The notes under the pieces were generated by a model. That model ran no database searches, was not told the origin of the DNA, and was given only the letters and a program-made list of their open reading frames with translations. A program made the position numbers and the translations under genes. Positions 41,537-49,642 of a stretch of DNA of 64,000 nucleotides are shown here, piece after piece; position 1 is the stretch's first letter, and every line of letters begins with the position of its first letter. The stretch covers positions 1,461,001 through 1,525,000 of the forward strand of contig NZ_CP015136.1 of assembly GCF_001618865.1 (NCBI RefSeq). Direction: 5' to 3'. Source of the stretch: Luteitalea pratensis (lineage in GTDB: Bacteria; Acidobacteriota; Vicinamibacteria; Vicinamibacterales; Vicinamibacteraceae).

Positions 41537-43549
41537 ATGCGGATGCACCGGCGGGCGATCGCCGCCGCCCTTGCCCTCGGCCTCACGGCTGCACACCTCG
41601 CACAGGCGCAGACACCACCGGCTCCCGCGCCACCGTCCTCCGCGCCGGCCGAGGATGCCGAGCCACCGCCTTCACCGCTCGAAGCCAAAGAAACGGTCGT
41701 CGTCACGGCCACGCGCTCCGGGCGCCGCCTGCAGGACGAAGCATTGCGTGTCGAGGTAATCGACGAGGAGGAGATAGAGGAGAAGGCGCTGATGACGCCA
41801 GGGTCGGTTGCGATGCTGCTCGGCGAGACCACCGGCCTTCGAGTGCAGACCACGGCGCCGTCACTGGGTGCGGCGAACGTCCGCGTGCAGGGCCTGCGCG
41901 GCCGCTACGCCCAGCTCCTGGCCGATGGCCTGCCGCTCTATGGCTCCGGCGGTGACTCGCTGGGCCTGCTGCAGGTGCCACCACTGGACCTCGGGCAGGT
42001 CGAGGTGATCAAGGGGGCCGCGTCGGCGCTCTATGGTCCCGCAGCGCTCGGCGGCGTGATCAACCTGGTCAGCCGGCGCGCCGAGGAGTCGCACGTCGAG
42101 ACGTTGCTCAATGCCACGTCGCTGGGCGGCGTCGACGCCGCCGTGTGGCTCGGTTGTGCGCCGGTCCGTGGTTGGTCCTGGACCCTGCTCGGAGGGGCCC
42201 ACGGCCAACGTCGCAACGACATGGACGACGATGGGTGGACCGACGTGGCGGCCTACCAGCGCGGCGTCGTCCGGCCGCGCGTCTTCTACGATTCCGGCGC
42301 GGGCGCGTCGCTGTTCCTCACTGGTGGCGTGATCGCCGAGGATCGCCAGGCCGGTACCATCGGCGCGGCGGTCGCGCCCGACGGGCTGCCGTTCGCCGAG
42401 CGGCTCGAGACGAGGCGCGCGGATGTCGGCGGCCTCGGCCGATGGCTGCTCGGCACGCGTGTGTTGACGGCGCGTGGGTCGTACTCCCGCAACGGCCAGG
42501 ATCGACGATTCGGCGAGGTGCGCGAGCGCGGCACGCGCCAGACTGCGTTCGGCGAGGCGTCGTTGACCGGCGTATCCGGCCGCCACGCGTGGGTGCTGGG
42601 CGGGGCGTTCCAGCAGGACCGCTACGCTCCCGTCGAAGAGTCACGGTTTGCCTACACGTTTTCCGCGCCTGCCGTCTTCGCGCAGGATCAGATCGACCTC
42701 GGCCGCATCGCGAGCGTGTCGGCCAGCGCCAGGCTGGACGCCCACAGCGAATACGGCGCCTTGTTCAGTCCGCGCCTTTCGCTGCTCCTGCGTCCATCGA
42801 CGGAATGGACGATGCGGGTGTCAGGCGGCGGCGGATCCTTCGCGCCGACGCCGTTCACCGAGGAGACCGACGAGACGGGACTGGCGCGCGTCGCACGCCT
42901 GGTGGGTCTCGAGGCCGAGCGGGCCGTGTCGTTCTCGGGCGACCTGACCTGGACGCATGGCGGGTTCGAGGTGACCATCACGGGGTTCGGGTCGCGCGTG
43001 TCCAATCCGGTCCAGCTCGCCGAACTGCCGCACATCCTGGTGGTGCCCGAGCGTGGCATCACGGTCGGTCTCGTCAACGCCGCGGAGCCGACGCGCACCT
43101 GGGGCACCGAACTGCTGGCGCGCTACCGCCATGGTGGCTTTGTCGCCATGGCCACCCATGGGTGGACCCGCGCGACCGAGCTGGATGTGGATCGCGACGT
43201 GCGTCGCGAGGTGCCGCTGACACCAGCGCATGCGGCGTCGCTGAATGCCATGCTCGAGGGCGAGTGGGGACGGGTGGGGACCGAGGCGTACTACACAGGG
43301 CGCCAAGGCCTTGAAGACAACCCGTACCGGGCGACGAGCCGCGAGTACGTCCTGTTGGGCGGCCTGGTCGAGCGGCGGCTGGGCCGGGTGCACCTGTTCC
43401 TCAACGTCGAGAACCTGGCCGACGTCCGCCAGACGACGTACGACCCGCTGATCCGGCCGACCCGCCTGCCGGATGGCCGCTGGACCGTCGGCGCCTGGGC
43501 GCCGCTCGACGGACGGGTCTGGAATGGCGGTGTGCGGTTCGCCTTCTGA
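41537..43549 (+). CDS. TonB-dependent outer-membrane receptor (BtuB/FepA-like)
   Basis: 670 residues. Signal peptide, Pro-rich N-terminus, TonB-box-like ETVVVTATR, plug domain (VRVQGLRGRYAQLLADGLPL, ALYGPAALGGVINLVSRR) and a 22-strand barrel with the C-terminal aromatic residue (GGVRFAF). Lacks the carboxypeptidase-regulatory domain of the Oar-like protein at 18-21 kb, so it is of the classical metal/cofactor importer type. Substrate unknown. Confidence 0.9.
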   Translation: MRMHRRAIAAALALGLTAAHLAQAQTPPAPAPPSSAPAEDAEPPPSPLEAKETVVVTATRSGRRLQDEALRVEVIDEEEIEEKALMTPGSVAMLLGETTGLRVQTTAPSLGAANVRVQGLRGRYAQLLADGLPLYGSGGDSLGLLQVPPLDLGQVEVIKGAASALYGPAALGGVINLVSRRAEESHVETLLNATSLGGVDAAVWLGCAPVRGWSWTLLGGAHGQRRNDMDDDGWTDVAAYQRGVVRPRVFYDSGAGASLFLTGGVIAEDRQAGTIGAAVAPDGLPFAERLETRRADVGGLGRWLLGTRVLTARGSYSRNGQDRRFGEVRERGTRQTAFGEASLTGVSGRHAWVLGGAFQQDRYAPVEESRFAYTFSAPAVFAQDQIDLGRIASVSASARLDAHSEYGALFSPRLSLLLRPSTEWTMRVSGGGGSFAPTPFTEETDETGLARVARLVGLEAERAVSFSGDLTWTHGGFEVTITGFGSRVSNPVQLAELPHILVVPERGITVGLVNAAEPTRTWGTELLARYRHGGFVAMATHGWTRATELDVDRDVRREVPLTPAHAASLNAMLEGEWGRVGTEAYYTGRQGLEDNPYRATSREYVLLGGLVERRLGRVHLFLNVENLADVRQTTYDPLIRPTRLPDGRWTVGAWAPLDGRVWNGGVRFAF

Positions 43550-43595
43550 CGGCAAGCGGCAGGCGGCAAACGGTACCCGATACCCGGTACCCGCC
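43547..43595 (+). repeat. Heptad array, 7 units, anchored on stop codon
   Basis: TGACGGC (stop TGA), AAGCGGC, AGGCGGC, AAACGGT, ACCCGAT, ACCCGGT, ACCCGCC. Confidence 0.85.
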
Positions 43596-43627
43596 CTGGT
43601 GCAGGGGCGGTGGACCCGTCCCGACGC

Positions 43628-43633
43628 GATAAT
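43628..43633 (+). promoter_or_regulatory. -10-like hexamer GATAAT, 6 nt before ATG 43640
   Basis: Supports ATG 43640 over the in-frame position 43610. Confidence 0.55.
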
Positions 43634-43639
43634 GCCTCT

Positions 43640-45124
43640 ATGCCCGCCGTACCGCCCTTGCCCCTTTCGCGTCGTCACCTGATCGGGGGCCTGTGCCTTG
43701 CGCCGCTCTCGCTGGCCGTGCCGCGGCGTGCGCCTGGCGCTCCGGCGATCCGCGCCGCCCGCCCGACCGACATCCGCATCGTCGAGGTCACGCATGCGTT
43801 CGCGGGTCATACCTATCGCGCGCCGTACATGTTCGGCGGACGCTCGGTGGATCGCGTGACGCTCCTCGACGTGCAGGTACGCGTGCGGGCCGGCAGTGGC
43901 GTCGAATCGTGGGGCTTCGGATCGATGACGCTCGGCAATGCCTGGGCGTTTCCGAAGGCGACCCAGGAAGACGGGCTCGGCGCGATGATGGCGCTGGCCG
44001 ATGCCCTGCGTGACGTCACCGCCGCGTGCGACGAAGACGGACATCCACTCGACCTGTGGCGCGCGCTCGAGCCGGCGTACCTGCGGGCCGCTGAAGCGGT
44101 AGGCCGAACCCGGAACCTGCGCAGCCCGATCCCCAAGCTGTGCACGCTGGTGGTGGCGAGTCCCTTCGATGCCGCCATCCACGACGCGTATGGCAAGGCG
44201 TTCGGCGTGAGCAGTTACGCCACGTACTCGAAGGCGCACGTGCGGCAGGACCTGTCCCGGGATCTGGGCCCGCAGTTCGCGGGCGAGTACCTGGATCGCT
44301 ACATCCCGTCCGCGCCGCGCGCCGTCACGCCGGTGTTCCATTCGGTTGGCGCGAGCGATGCCATCGAGCCCGCGGATCTCAAGGTGCGGCTCGACGACGG
44401 CCTGCCGAACACGCTGGCGGAGTGGATTGCGCATGACGGCCTGACGCACTTCAAGATCAAGCTCAATGGCGGCAACGACGCGCAGGACTTCGATCGCATC
44501 ACCCGCGTCGACCGCGTCGTACGTACGGGGATGCAGGCGCGTCGTGTCCGCGACTGGCACTACATACTGGATTTCAACGAGGGCTGCCCGGACGTGGGCT
44601 ACCTGCTCGGCGTGCTGCGGCGCGTACGCGAGGCGACACCCGATGGGTTCGCCCGGATCAAGTACGTGGAGCAACCGACGTCGCGCGACCTGGCCAACGA
44701 TCGCGGCAACGTGATGCACGAGGCCTCGAAATTGCTGCCGGTGGTCGTCGACGAAGGGCTCGTGGACCTCGCGGCGCTGCTGGTGGCCAGGGAGATGGGC
44801 TACACCGGAGTGGCCCTCAAGGCGTGCAAGGGACAGAGTCAGGCGATGCTGATGGCGGCCGCGGCCCAGAAGTTCGGGATGTTCCTGTGCGTGCAGGACC
44901 TCACCTGTCCCGGCGCCTCGCTGATTCACTCGGCGGGCATCGCCGCGCGCGTCCCCGGCAACGCCGGGATCGAGGCCAACGCGCGCCAGTTCGTGCCGTC
45001 GGCGAATGCGGCCTGGGAGGCGAGGTTCCCGGGCCTGTTCACGATCCATGACGGCGTCATGCGCACCGGGCAGCTGACCGGCCCTGGCCTTGGCGCCGTG
45101 CCTCCAGGCCCCCGCGTGCCCTGA
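43640..45124 (+). CDS. Tat-exported enolase-superfamily protein (mandelate racemase/muconate cycloisomerase-like)
   Basis: 494 residues. Twin-arginine signal LSRRHLIGGLCLAPLSLA, which is unusual for this superfamily. Barrel residues of an enolase-superfamily enzyme can be followed: FKIKLNG (KxK), LDFNEG (Asp), KYVEQP (Glu), VVDEGL (Asp-Glu) and ALKACKG (Lys). The capping domain has an insert between residues ~70 and 200 with SYATYSKAHVRQDL. Reaction not predictable; probably proton abstraction from a carboxylate substrate, in the periplasm after folded export. Follows a TonB receptor in the same direction but has its own promoter-like hexamer. Confidence 0.8.
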   Translation: MPAVPPLPLSRRHLIGGLCLAPLSLAVPRRAPGAPAIRAARPTDIRIVEVTHAFAGHTYRAPYMFGGRSVDRVTLLDVQVRVRAGSGVESWGFGSMTLGNAWAFPKATQEDGLGAMMALADALRDVTAACDEDGHPLDLWRALEPAYLRAAEAVGRTRNLRSPIPKLCTLVVASPFDAAIHDAYGKAFGVSSYATYSKAHVRQDLSRDLGPQFAGEYLDRYIPSAPRAVTPVFHSVGASDAIEPADLKVRLDDGLPNTLAEWIAHDGLTHFKIKLNGGNDAQDFDRITRVDRVVRTGMQARRVRDWHYILDFNEGCPDVGYLLGVLRRVREATPDGFARIKYVEQPTSRDLANDRGNVMHEASKLLPVVVDEGLVDLAALLVAREMGYTGVALKACKGQSQAMLMAAAAQKFGMFLCVQDLTCPGASLIHSAGIAARVPGNAGIEANARQFVPSANAAWEARFPGLFTIHDGVMRTGQLTGPGLGAVPPGPRVP

Positions 45125-45191
45125 CGGGCCCGGTCCCGGTCCTTCACCAGCTCCCTGAAACTTTTCCCCCGCCAGCGGGTATGTGGAGTAC

Positions 45192-45731
45192 ATGGCCGCC
45201 CGTGGCGACCCGCCGGGCCCGCCTGGGGCAGCGGCGTTCGACGCCTTCGTGCTCGAGTACCAGGACATGGTCTATGCCGTCGCCGTGCGCTTGCTGGCCA
45301 ATGAGGCCGAGGCCGAGGACGTCGCCCAGACGGTGTTCCTGCGCGCCTACGAGCGCTTCGGGGAACTGAAGGGGGAGGCAACGGTGCCGGGGTGGCTCAA
45401 GACGGTCACGACCAACCTCTGCCTCAACCACCTGGAGCGCTATCGCGCCCGGTGGCGGTTCTTCAGCGAGATGGGTGAGGCCGGCGGGCCGGCGTTCGAC
45501 GTGGCCGCGACCGAGGCCAGCCCGGAAGCGGTGCTGGACGACGCTGATCGGCACGCGCAACTCGAGGCGGCGTTGCGAGCGCTGCCACCGCACCAGCGGG
45601 TGCCCCTCGTGTTGTTCCACTTCGAGCAGCACGGCTGCGACGACATCGCGCGGCTGCTCGGGGTCTCAGTCGGCAAGGTGAGGACCGACATGCATCGCGG
45701 TCGGGTCGCGCTGCGGCGGTGGCTGTCATGA
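45192..45731 (+). CDS. RNA polymerase ECF sigma factor
   Basis: 179 residues from ATG 45192 (GTG 45183 is an alternative). Region 2: FVLEYQDMVYAVAVRLL and EAEDVAQTVFLRAYERF; region 4: ALRALPPHQRVPLVLFHFEQHGCDDIARLLGVSVGKVRTDMHRGR. SigE/RpoE-like. Its stop overlaps the start of the next gene (ATGA), a common arrangement of sigma and anti-sigma genes. Confidence 0.92.
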   Translation: MAARGDPPGPPGAAAFDAFVLEYQDMVYAVAVRLLANEAEAEDVAQTVFLRAYERFGELKGEATVPGWLKTVTTNLCLNHLERYRARWRFFSEMGEAGGPAFDVAATEASPEAVLDDADRHAQLEAALRALPPHQRVPLVLFHFEQHGCDDIARLLGVSVGKVRTDMHRGRVALRRWLS

Positions 45732-46183
45732 CGATGGAACCTGACGACCTCGAACGGCTCGCGCATCGCGCCCTGGCGGACCTGCCGATGCCGCGTGCGC
45801 CGCGCACGTTCCGGCCGCGGGTCATGGCCGCATTGGCCCTCCCGGACGTGGGGCACCCGTGGTTCACGTGGCCGTGGCCGCTGCAGGTGGCGGCAGTGCT
45901 GTTGGTTGCCGCGGTGGTGGGCGGGTTCGGATGGGCGTGGCCGACGCTGCTGGCCTCCTTCGGTGCGCTGCTCCCGCATTCGTTGCAGACGGGTGCGGGC
46001 TACGTGGGCGGCGCCGCCGAGACGACCGCGGCTCTCCTGCGAGTGATGGAACTTACGTGGTCGGCGGTGGTGGCGCCGATCGCCAGGCTGGTACTGCTGC
46101 TCACGGTGGCGTTGTGCACCGCGTGCGCGTTGTGTTTGGCGGCGTTGAGCCGCGTGGCCCTTGGAGGGGCATCCCAGTCATGA
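45728..46183 (+). CDS. Small membrane protein, candidate anti-sigma factor
   Basis: 151 residues. Short cytosolic N-terminus (MTMEPDDLERLAHRALADLP), then hydrophobic helices ~52-80 and ~122-145. No zinc-binding HxxxCxxC anti-sigma motif is visible, so the anti-sigma role rests on position alone. Overlaps both neighbours (ATGA at each end), so the three genes are one translational unit. Confidence 0.75.
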   Translation: MTMEPDDLERLAHRALADLPMPRAPRTFRPRVMAALALPDVGHPWFTWPWPLQVAAVLLVAAVVGGFGWAWPTLLASFGALLPHSLQTGAGYVGGAAETTAALLRVMELTWSAVVAPIARLVLLLTVALCTACALCLAALSRVALGGASQS

Positions 46184-47958
46184 CCCGACTGATCCGACTG
46201 GCGTTGATGTGCGCGACATGCGCGTGGGGGCCGGCGGCGCTGGCCCAGACACCGGACGCTGCGACCGCGAGTCCGGCGGCGACGACGGCGCAACCCGCGA
46301 CCGCGCCTGCGCCTGAACCGGCACCGCAGGCGCCCACTGTCGAACGATCGACGCGGGCCGGGCGGCCGCCGCGACCGACGCCCCCGCCCGCCGTCGCGGC
46401 TGAACCTCCGCCTGCGCCGGGCGAGGAACGCATCACGATGCTCCCCTCGCCGGAGTTCCCGTGCGACGGCATCGGGCACAACCCGGGGTTCCGCCTCGGC
46501 CAGGATCAGGTCGTCCGCAAGGGCGATGCCTTCCGGGACCTCGTCGTCGTCTTCGGCAACGTCCTCGTCGAGGGGCATGTCTGCGGCGACCTGTCGGTGA
46601 CGCTCGGTGACGTGCGGATCGCGTCCGGCGCGTCCGTCGAGGGCACCCTCGTGGTGGTCGGTGGCAAGGCCACGATCGAGCCGGGGGCAAGCGTTGGCCA
46701 GGAACTGGTGCTCGTGGGCGGCACCCTGGATGCGCCGGCGGACTTCCGTCCGGGCCGCGAGCAGATCGTGGTCGGGGTGCCCCTGCTCGGCACGGGGCTG
46801 CGGCAGTCGGTGCCCTATATCACGCGAGGCCTGCTGCTGGGCCGGCTGATCGTGCCCGACATCGGGTGGGTGTGGGGAGTGGTCGCGGTGCTGTTCTTCG
46901 TGCAGTTGCTGCTCAACCTGCTCTTCCCGCGGGCGACGGCGGCGTCGGCCACCATCATCGCCGAACGGCCGCTGAGCACGTTCATGGCAGGCGTGCTGGT
47001 CCTCGTGCTGACCGGGCCCGTGGTCGCGCTGCTGGCCGTCACGGTGATTGGCATCGCCGTGCTTCCGGTGCTGTTTGGTGGACTGCTGATCGCCTGGATC
47101 GTCGGCAAGGTCGCCGTCAACCGCTGGATTGGTACGCGGCTGTTCGAGCAGGACGACATGGAGAGCCGCGTCGAGTCGACACGGTCGTTCGTGATCGGCT
47201 TCGTCGTGATCACGATCACCTACATGATTCCGCTGCTCGGCGTTGTCGTGTGGGGGCTGAGTGGTGTGCTTGGTCTCGGCGCGGCGACGCTGGCGTTCGT
47301 GCGCGGCTATCGGCGCGAGAATCCGCCCGCGGTGCGCGCGCCGCGCGAGACGCCACCGGTGCCGCCGCCGCCCGTGCCGCCCTCGCCATTCGAAGCCGCG
47401 GCACTCGGTGCCACGCCTGCATTGGCCGAGGGTGCCGGGGCCGGCGATGCGGATCTGTCGATGCACCGATCGACACTGGGCGATACGTACACGATGCCAC
47501 CGCCCGCCTTTGCCGGCGCCGTGCCGCCGGCGGCGCACGCGTCCGACTTTTCCCTGGATCCGCGTGCGTTGCTCGCCTACCCACGTGCGAGCTTCGGAGA
47601 GCGCGCCGCGGCGTTCGCGCTCGACGTCCTGCTGGTCGGCATGCTGACTGCCATGAGCAGCTTGCGCGACCCGAGCGATTACTTCGTGCAAGTGCTGGTG
47701 GTGTACCACGTGGCGTTCTGGTTCTGGAAGGCCACCACGCTCGGCGGCATCATCTGCCAGCTGCGCGTGGTGCGCGTCGACGGCGCGCCACTTCGCTTCG
47801 TCGACGTGCTCGTGCGCGGCCTGGTCGGCGTGTTCTCGATCGCGACCTTCGGACTCGGCGCGCTCTGGATCCTCCGCGATCCGGAGCGCCAGTCCTGGCA
47901 CGACAAGGTGTCGGGAACGGTCGTGGTGCGGGTGCCGAAGCATTACCCCCTGCCGTAG
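46180..47958 (+). CDS. Exported polymer-forming/bactofilin-like protein with membrane region and C-terminal RDD domain
   Basis: 592 residues. Signal peptide; Ala/Pro-rich linker to ~75; a short right-handed beta-helix-like repeat region (~105-195: VVFGNVLVEGHVCGDLSV, VRIASGASVEGTLVVVGGKA, KATIEPGASVGQELVLVGG); four to five membrane helices (~205-370); a Pro-rich linker; and an RDD membrane domain from ~468 (FGERAAAFALDVLLVGML, GLGALWILRDPERQSWHDK). Fusion of a bactofilin-like shell to a membrane and RDD module suggests a sensor or channel tied to the sigma factor; function unknown. A 25-bp inverted repeat covers the stop codon. Confidence 0.8.
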   Translation: MTRLIRLALMCATCAWGPAALAQTPDAATASPAATTAQPATAPAPEPAPQAPTVERSTRAGRPPRPTPPPAVAAEPPPAPGEERITMLPSPEFPCDGIGHNPGFRLGQDQVVRKGDAFRDLVVVFGNVLVEGHVCGDLSVTLGDVRIASGASVEGTLVVVGGKATIEPGASVGQELVLVGGTLDAPADFRPGREQIVVGVPLLGTGLRQSVPYITRGLLLGRLIVPDIGWVWGVVAVLFFVQLLLNLLFPRATAASATIIAERPLSTFMAGVLVLVLTGPVVALLAVTVIGIAVLPVLFGGLLIAWIVGKVAVNRWIGTRLFEQDDMESRVESTRSFVIGFVVITITYMIPLLGVVVWGLSGVLGLGAATLAFVRGYRRENPPAVRAPRETPPVPPPPVPPSPFEAAALGATPALAEGAGAGDADLSMHRSTLGDTYTMPPPAFAGAVPPAAHASDFSLDPRALLAYPRASFGERAAAFALDVLLVGMLTAMSSLRDPSDYFVQVLVVYHVAFWFWKATTLGGIICQLRVVRVDGAPLRFVDVLVRGLVGVFSIATFGLGALWILRDPERQSWHDKVSGTVVVRVPKHYPLP

Positions 47959-48004
47959 GCGAGGTTCAGCTTCGCAAGCCCTCGCCTACGGCAGGGGGTA
48001 ATGC
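47940..48004. repeat. Long perfect hairpin over the stop codon of the bactofilin/RDD gene
   Basis: Arms 47940-47964 and 47980-48004 are exact reverse complements over 25 bp (GCATTACCCCCTGCCGTAGG continuing CGAGG), with a 15-nt loop. The left arm encodes the last codons (HYPLP) and TAG stop. No T-run follows; could terminate, stabilise the mRNA 3' end or be a duplicated REP-like element. Confidence 0.85.
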
Positions 48005-48045
48005 CGGAATGCCGGGAATGCCGGAATGTCGGGAATGCTGGGAAT
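48003..48045 (+). repeat. GCCGGAAT-type 8/9-nt repeat array
   Basis: GCCGGAAT, GCCGGGAAT, GCCGGAAT, GTCGGGAAT, GCTGGGAAT in tandem, beginning at the foot of the hairpin. Confidence 0.75.
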
Positions 48046-48060
48046 GGAGAAGGCTGGAGC

Positions 48061-48084
48061 GTAGGCGTCGAGCTTGCTCGATGC
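48061..48084 (+). repeat. Family-3 REP-like palindrome
   Basis: GTAGGCGTCGAGCTTGCTCG + ATGC. It overlaps an in-frame ATG at 48081, which is therefore unlikely to be the start of the following gene. Confidence 0.7.
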
Positions 48085-48152
48085 GGACAGAATTCTTCAT
48101 TCGCGGCATCGCGGCATTCCCAAAGTGGTACCGGACTTGCTCCTTGCCGGGC

Positions 48153-48674
48153 ATGGCCCTGGACAGCCCGCACCCGCCGCCCGCCGAACCTGACCCACAG
48201 CACGAGCAGGGTGGCTTCACGGAAGCGGAAAAGCGCGCGACGTTCATCCGGCTCGTCTTCCAGGGAGACCAAGAGCGTTACGAGGCCTTTCGACAGGCCA
48301 TTGCGGAGGTCGTGCCTTCCGGCACCCGTGCCATCGTGCGTGGCAGCGCGGTCACGGGCTTCCGCTGGAAGGATGAGGCCCGGTTCGACGCCGACGGGCT
48401 TGGGACGAGCGACGTCGACCTGACGCTGGTCGGTGCGGATGTCCTCGGAGCATTCACCCTGACCGGGTCCTACCTGCCCGGCGTACACACACGGCCCATG
48501 GGTGAGAACGCCCCGGACATCGCTCCCGCGCTCGCTGAGCTCCGCGAGCACCTGACGCAACTCGCCGGGCGTCCCGTCAACGTGCAGGCGTCGCGCGACT
48601 GGATCATCGCCCTGCGTGGCGAACTGATCGGCCAGCCGTACCTGACCCTTTTCGGCAGCGCGGAGTCCGAGTAG
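48153..48674 (+). CDS. Predicted nucleotidyltransferase-fold protein
   Basis: 173 residues from ATG 48153 (frame open further up through repeats). The segment IVRGSAVTGFRWKD followed by GLGTSDVDLTLVG resembles the GS...DxD active site of the polymerase-beta nucleotidyltransferase superfamily, with an unusually long insert between GS and DVD. No partner HEPN gene is adjacent, so a MNT-HEPN toxin-antitoxin pair is not supported. Eight nucleotides before the next gene. Confidence 0.65.
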   Translation: MALDSPHPPPAEPDPQHEQGGFTEAEKRATFIRLVFQGDQERYEAFRQAIAEVVPSGTRAIVRGSAVTGFRWKDEARFDADGLGTSDVDLTLVGADVLGAFTLTGSYLPGVHTRPMGENAPDIAPALAELREHLTQLAGRPVNVQASRDWIIALRGELIGQPYLTLFGSAESE

Positions 48675-48681
48675 TCGGGCC

Positions 48682-49461
48682 GTGACCGACGGCGCTCCGA
48701 TGGAGACGATGCGCACGCTGCGGCTGCTGACGTGGAACATCCGCTACGGCGGGCACGGCCGCGAGGCCGATCTCGCGTCGACGATTCGCGACAGCCAGGC
48801 CGACGTCGTGTTGCTGCAGGAAGCGACCCGGCCTGCCGTGGTCGAGGCGGTGGCGCGCGAGACGGGGATGGCGCAGTGGGGCACGTCGCACCGCCAGTCG
48901 CTGGGATTCCTGTCGCGCCAGCCGGTCGACCATTTCGAATGGCGGCAGCCGCGCATCTCGCGGCACGCGTTCCTGCATGTCGTGCCGGCCGGCGGCCAGG
49001 TTCACCTCTTCGGGGTCCATCTGAGCGCGGTGCATGCGGCGTGGACCGAGCGCCGACGCGTGCACGAGGTACGGGCGTTGATCGAGACGGTCGCGGCACG
49101 CGCGTCGGGGTTCCATGTGCTCGCCGGCGACTTCAATACCCTTGCGCCCGGTGAACGGCTCGACATCCACATGCTGCCGCTGCGGCTGCGCCCGTTCGTC
49201 TGGATGAGTGGCGGCCACATCCGCTGGCGCACCATCCAGCAGGTGTTCGATGCCGGATACGTCGACGCCTTCCGCGCCAGGCGTCCAGGCGAGACCGGCT
49301 TCACGTTCCCCTCGTGGCAGCCGCACCTGCGCCTCGACTATGTCTTCGCCCCGGCCGCGTCGGTTGGTCGCGTCGCGACATGCGACGTCATCCGTACCGA
49401 TGCGGCGGCGCGTGGGTCCGACCACCTGCCGATCCTCGCCGAGCTGTCGCTGGTGTCCTGA
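48682..49461 (+). CDS. Endonuclease/exonuclease/phosphatase family protein
   Basis: 259 residues from GTG 48682 (ATG 48700 is an alternative). EEP motifs in order: LLTWNIRYGG (Asn), VVLLQEA (Glu), LFGVHLSA, VLAGDFNTL (Asp-Asn), HLRLDYVFA, RGSDHLPILAEL (Asp-His). No signal peptide. Mg-dependent phosphodiesterase fold; nucleic acid or small phospho-substrates are equally possible. Short spacing suggests co-transcription with the nucleotidyltransferase-like gene. Confidence 0.85.
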   Translation: MTDGAPMETMRTLRLLTWNIRYGGHGREADLASTIRDSQADVVLLQEATRPAVVEAVARETGMAQWGTSHRQSLGFLSRQPVDHFEWRQPRISRHAFLHVVPAGGQVHLFGVHLSAVHAAWTERRRVHEVRALIETVAARASGFHVLAGDFNTLAPGERLDIHMLPLRLRPFVWMSGGHIRWRTIQQVFDAGYVDAFRARRPGETGFTFPSWQPHLRLDYVFAPAASVGRVATCDVIRTDAAARGSDHLPILAELSLVS

Positions 49462-49477
49462 TCGATCGACTCGACGC

Positions 49478-49629
49478 AATTTCAGAATTGCAGAATTTCA
49501 GAATTTCACCGCTAACGGCATGATTCGCCCCTCAGCATGCTCCCTGAGCCTCGAGCCCTCAGCTTCGAGTCGTTCCAATATGGCGGTGTCCCTGAAATTC
49601 CTGAAATTCCTGAAATTGTGAAATTGTAG
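49478..49629. repeat. AT-rich island with inverted 8/9-nt repeats
   Basis: AATTTCAGAATTGCAGAATT... (49478-49508) is complementary in pattern to CCTGAAATTCCTGAAATTCC... (49591-49629), so the two halves could pair around a ~80-base loop. Distinctly less G+C-rich than all surroundings; directly upstream of the large peptidase gene. Confidence 0.7.
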
Positions 49630-49642
49630 GATTGTCCACGCA

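Noticed and set aside
48081-48152. N-terminal extension (MRTEFF...) of the nucleotidyltransferase-like protein
   Set aside because: The ATG at 48081 lies inside a REP-like palindrome found at several other loci.
48153-48674. MNT-HEPN toxin-antitoxin system
   Set aside because: The neighbour is an EEP-family protein, not a HEPN protein, and the nucleotidyltransferase motif is only approximate.
49627-49632. TAGGAT hexamer upstream of the large peptidase gene
   Set aside because: 10 nt from the ATG and inside the AT-rich repeat island; not distinguishable from background there.
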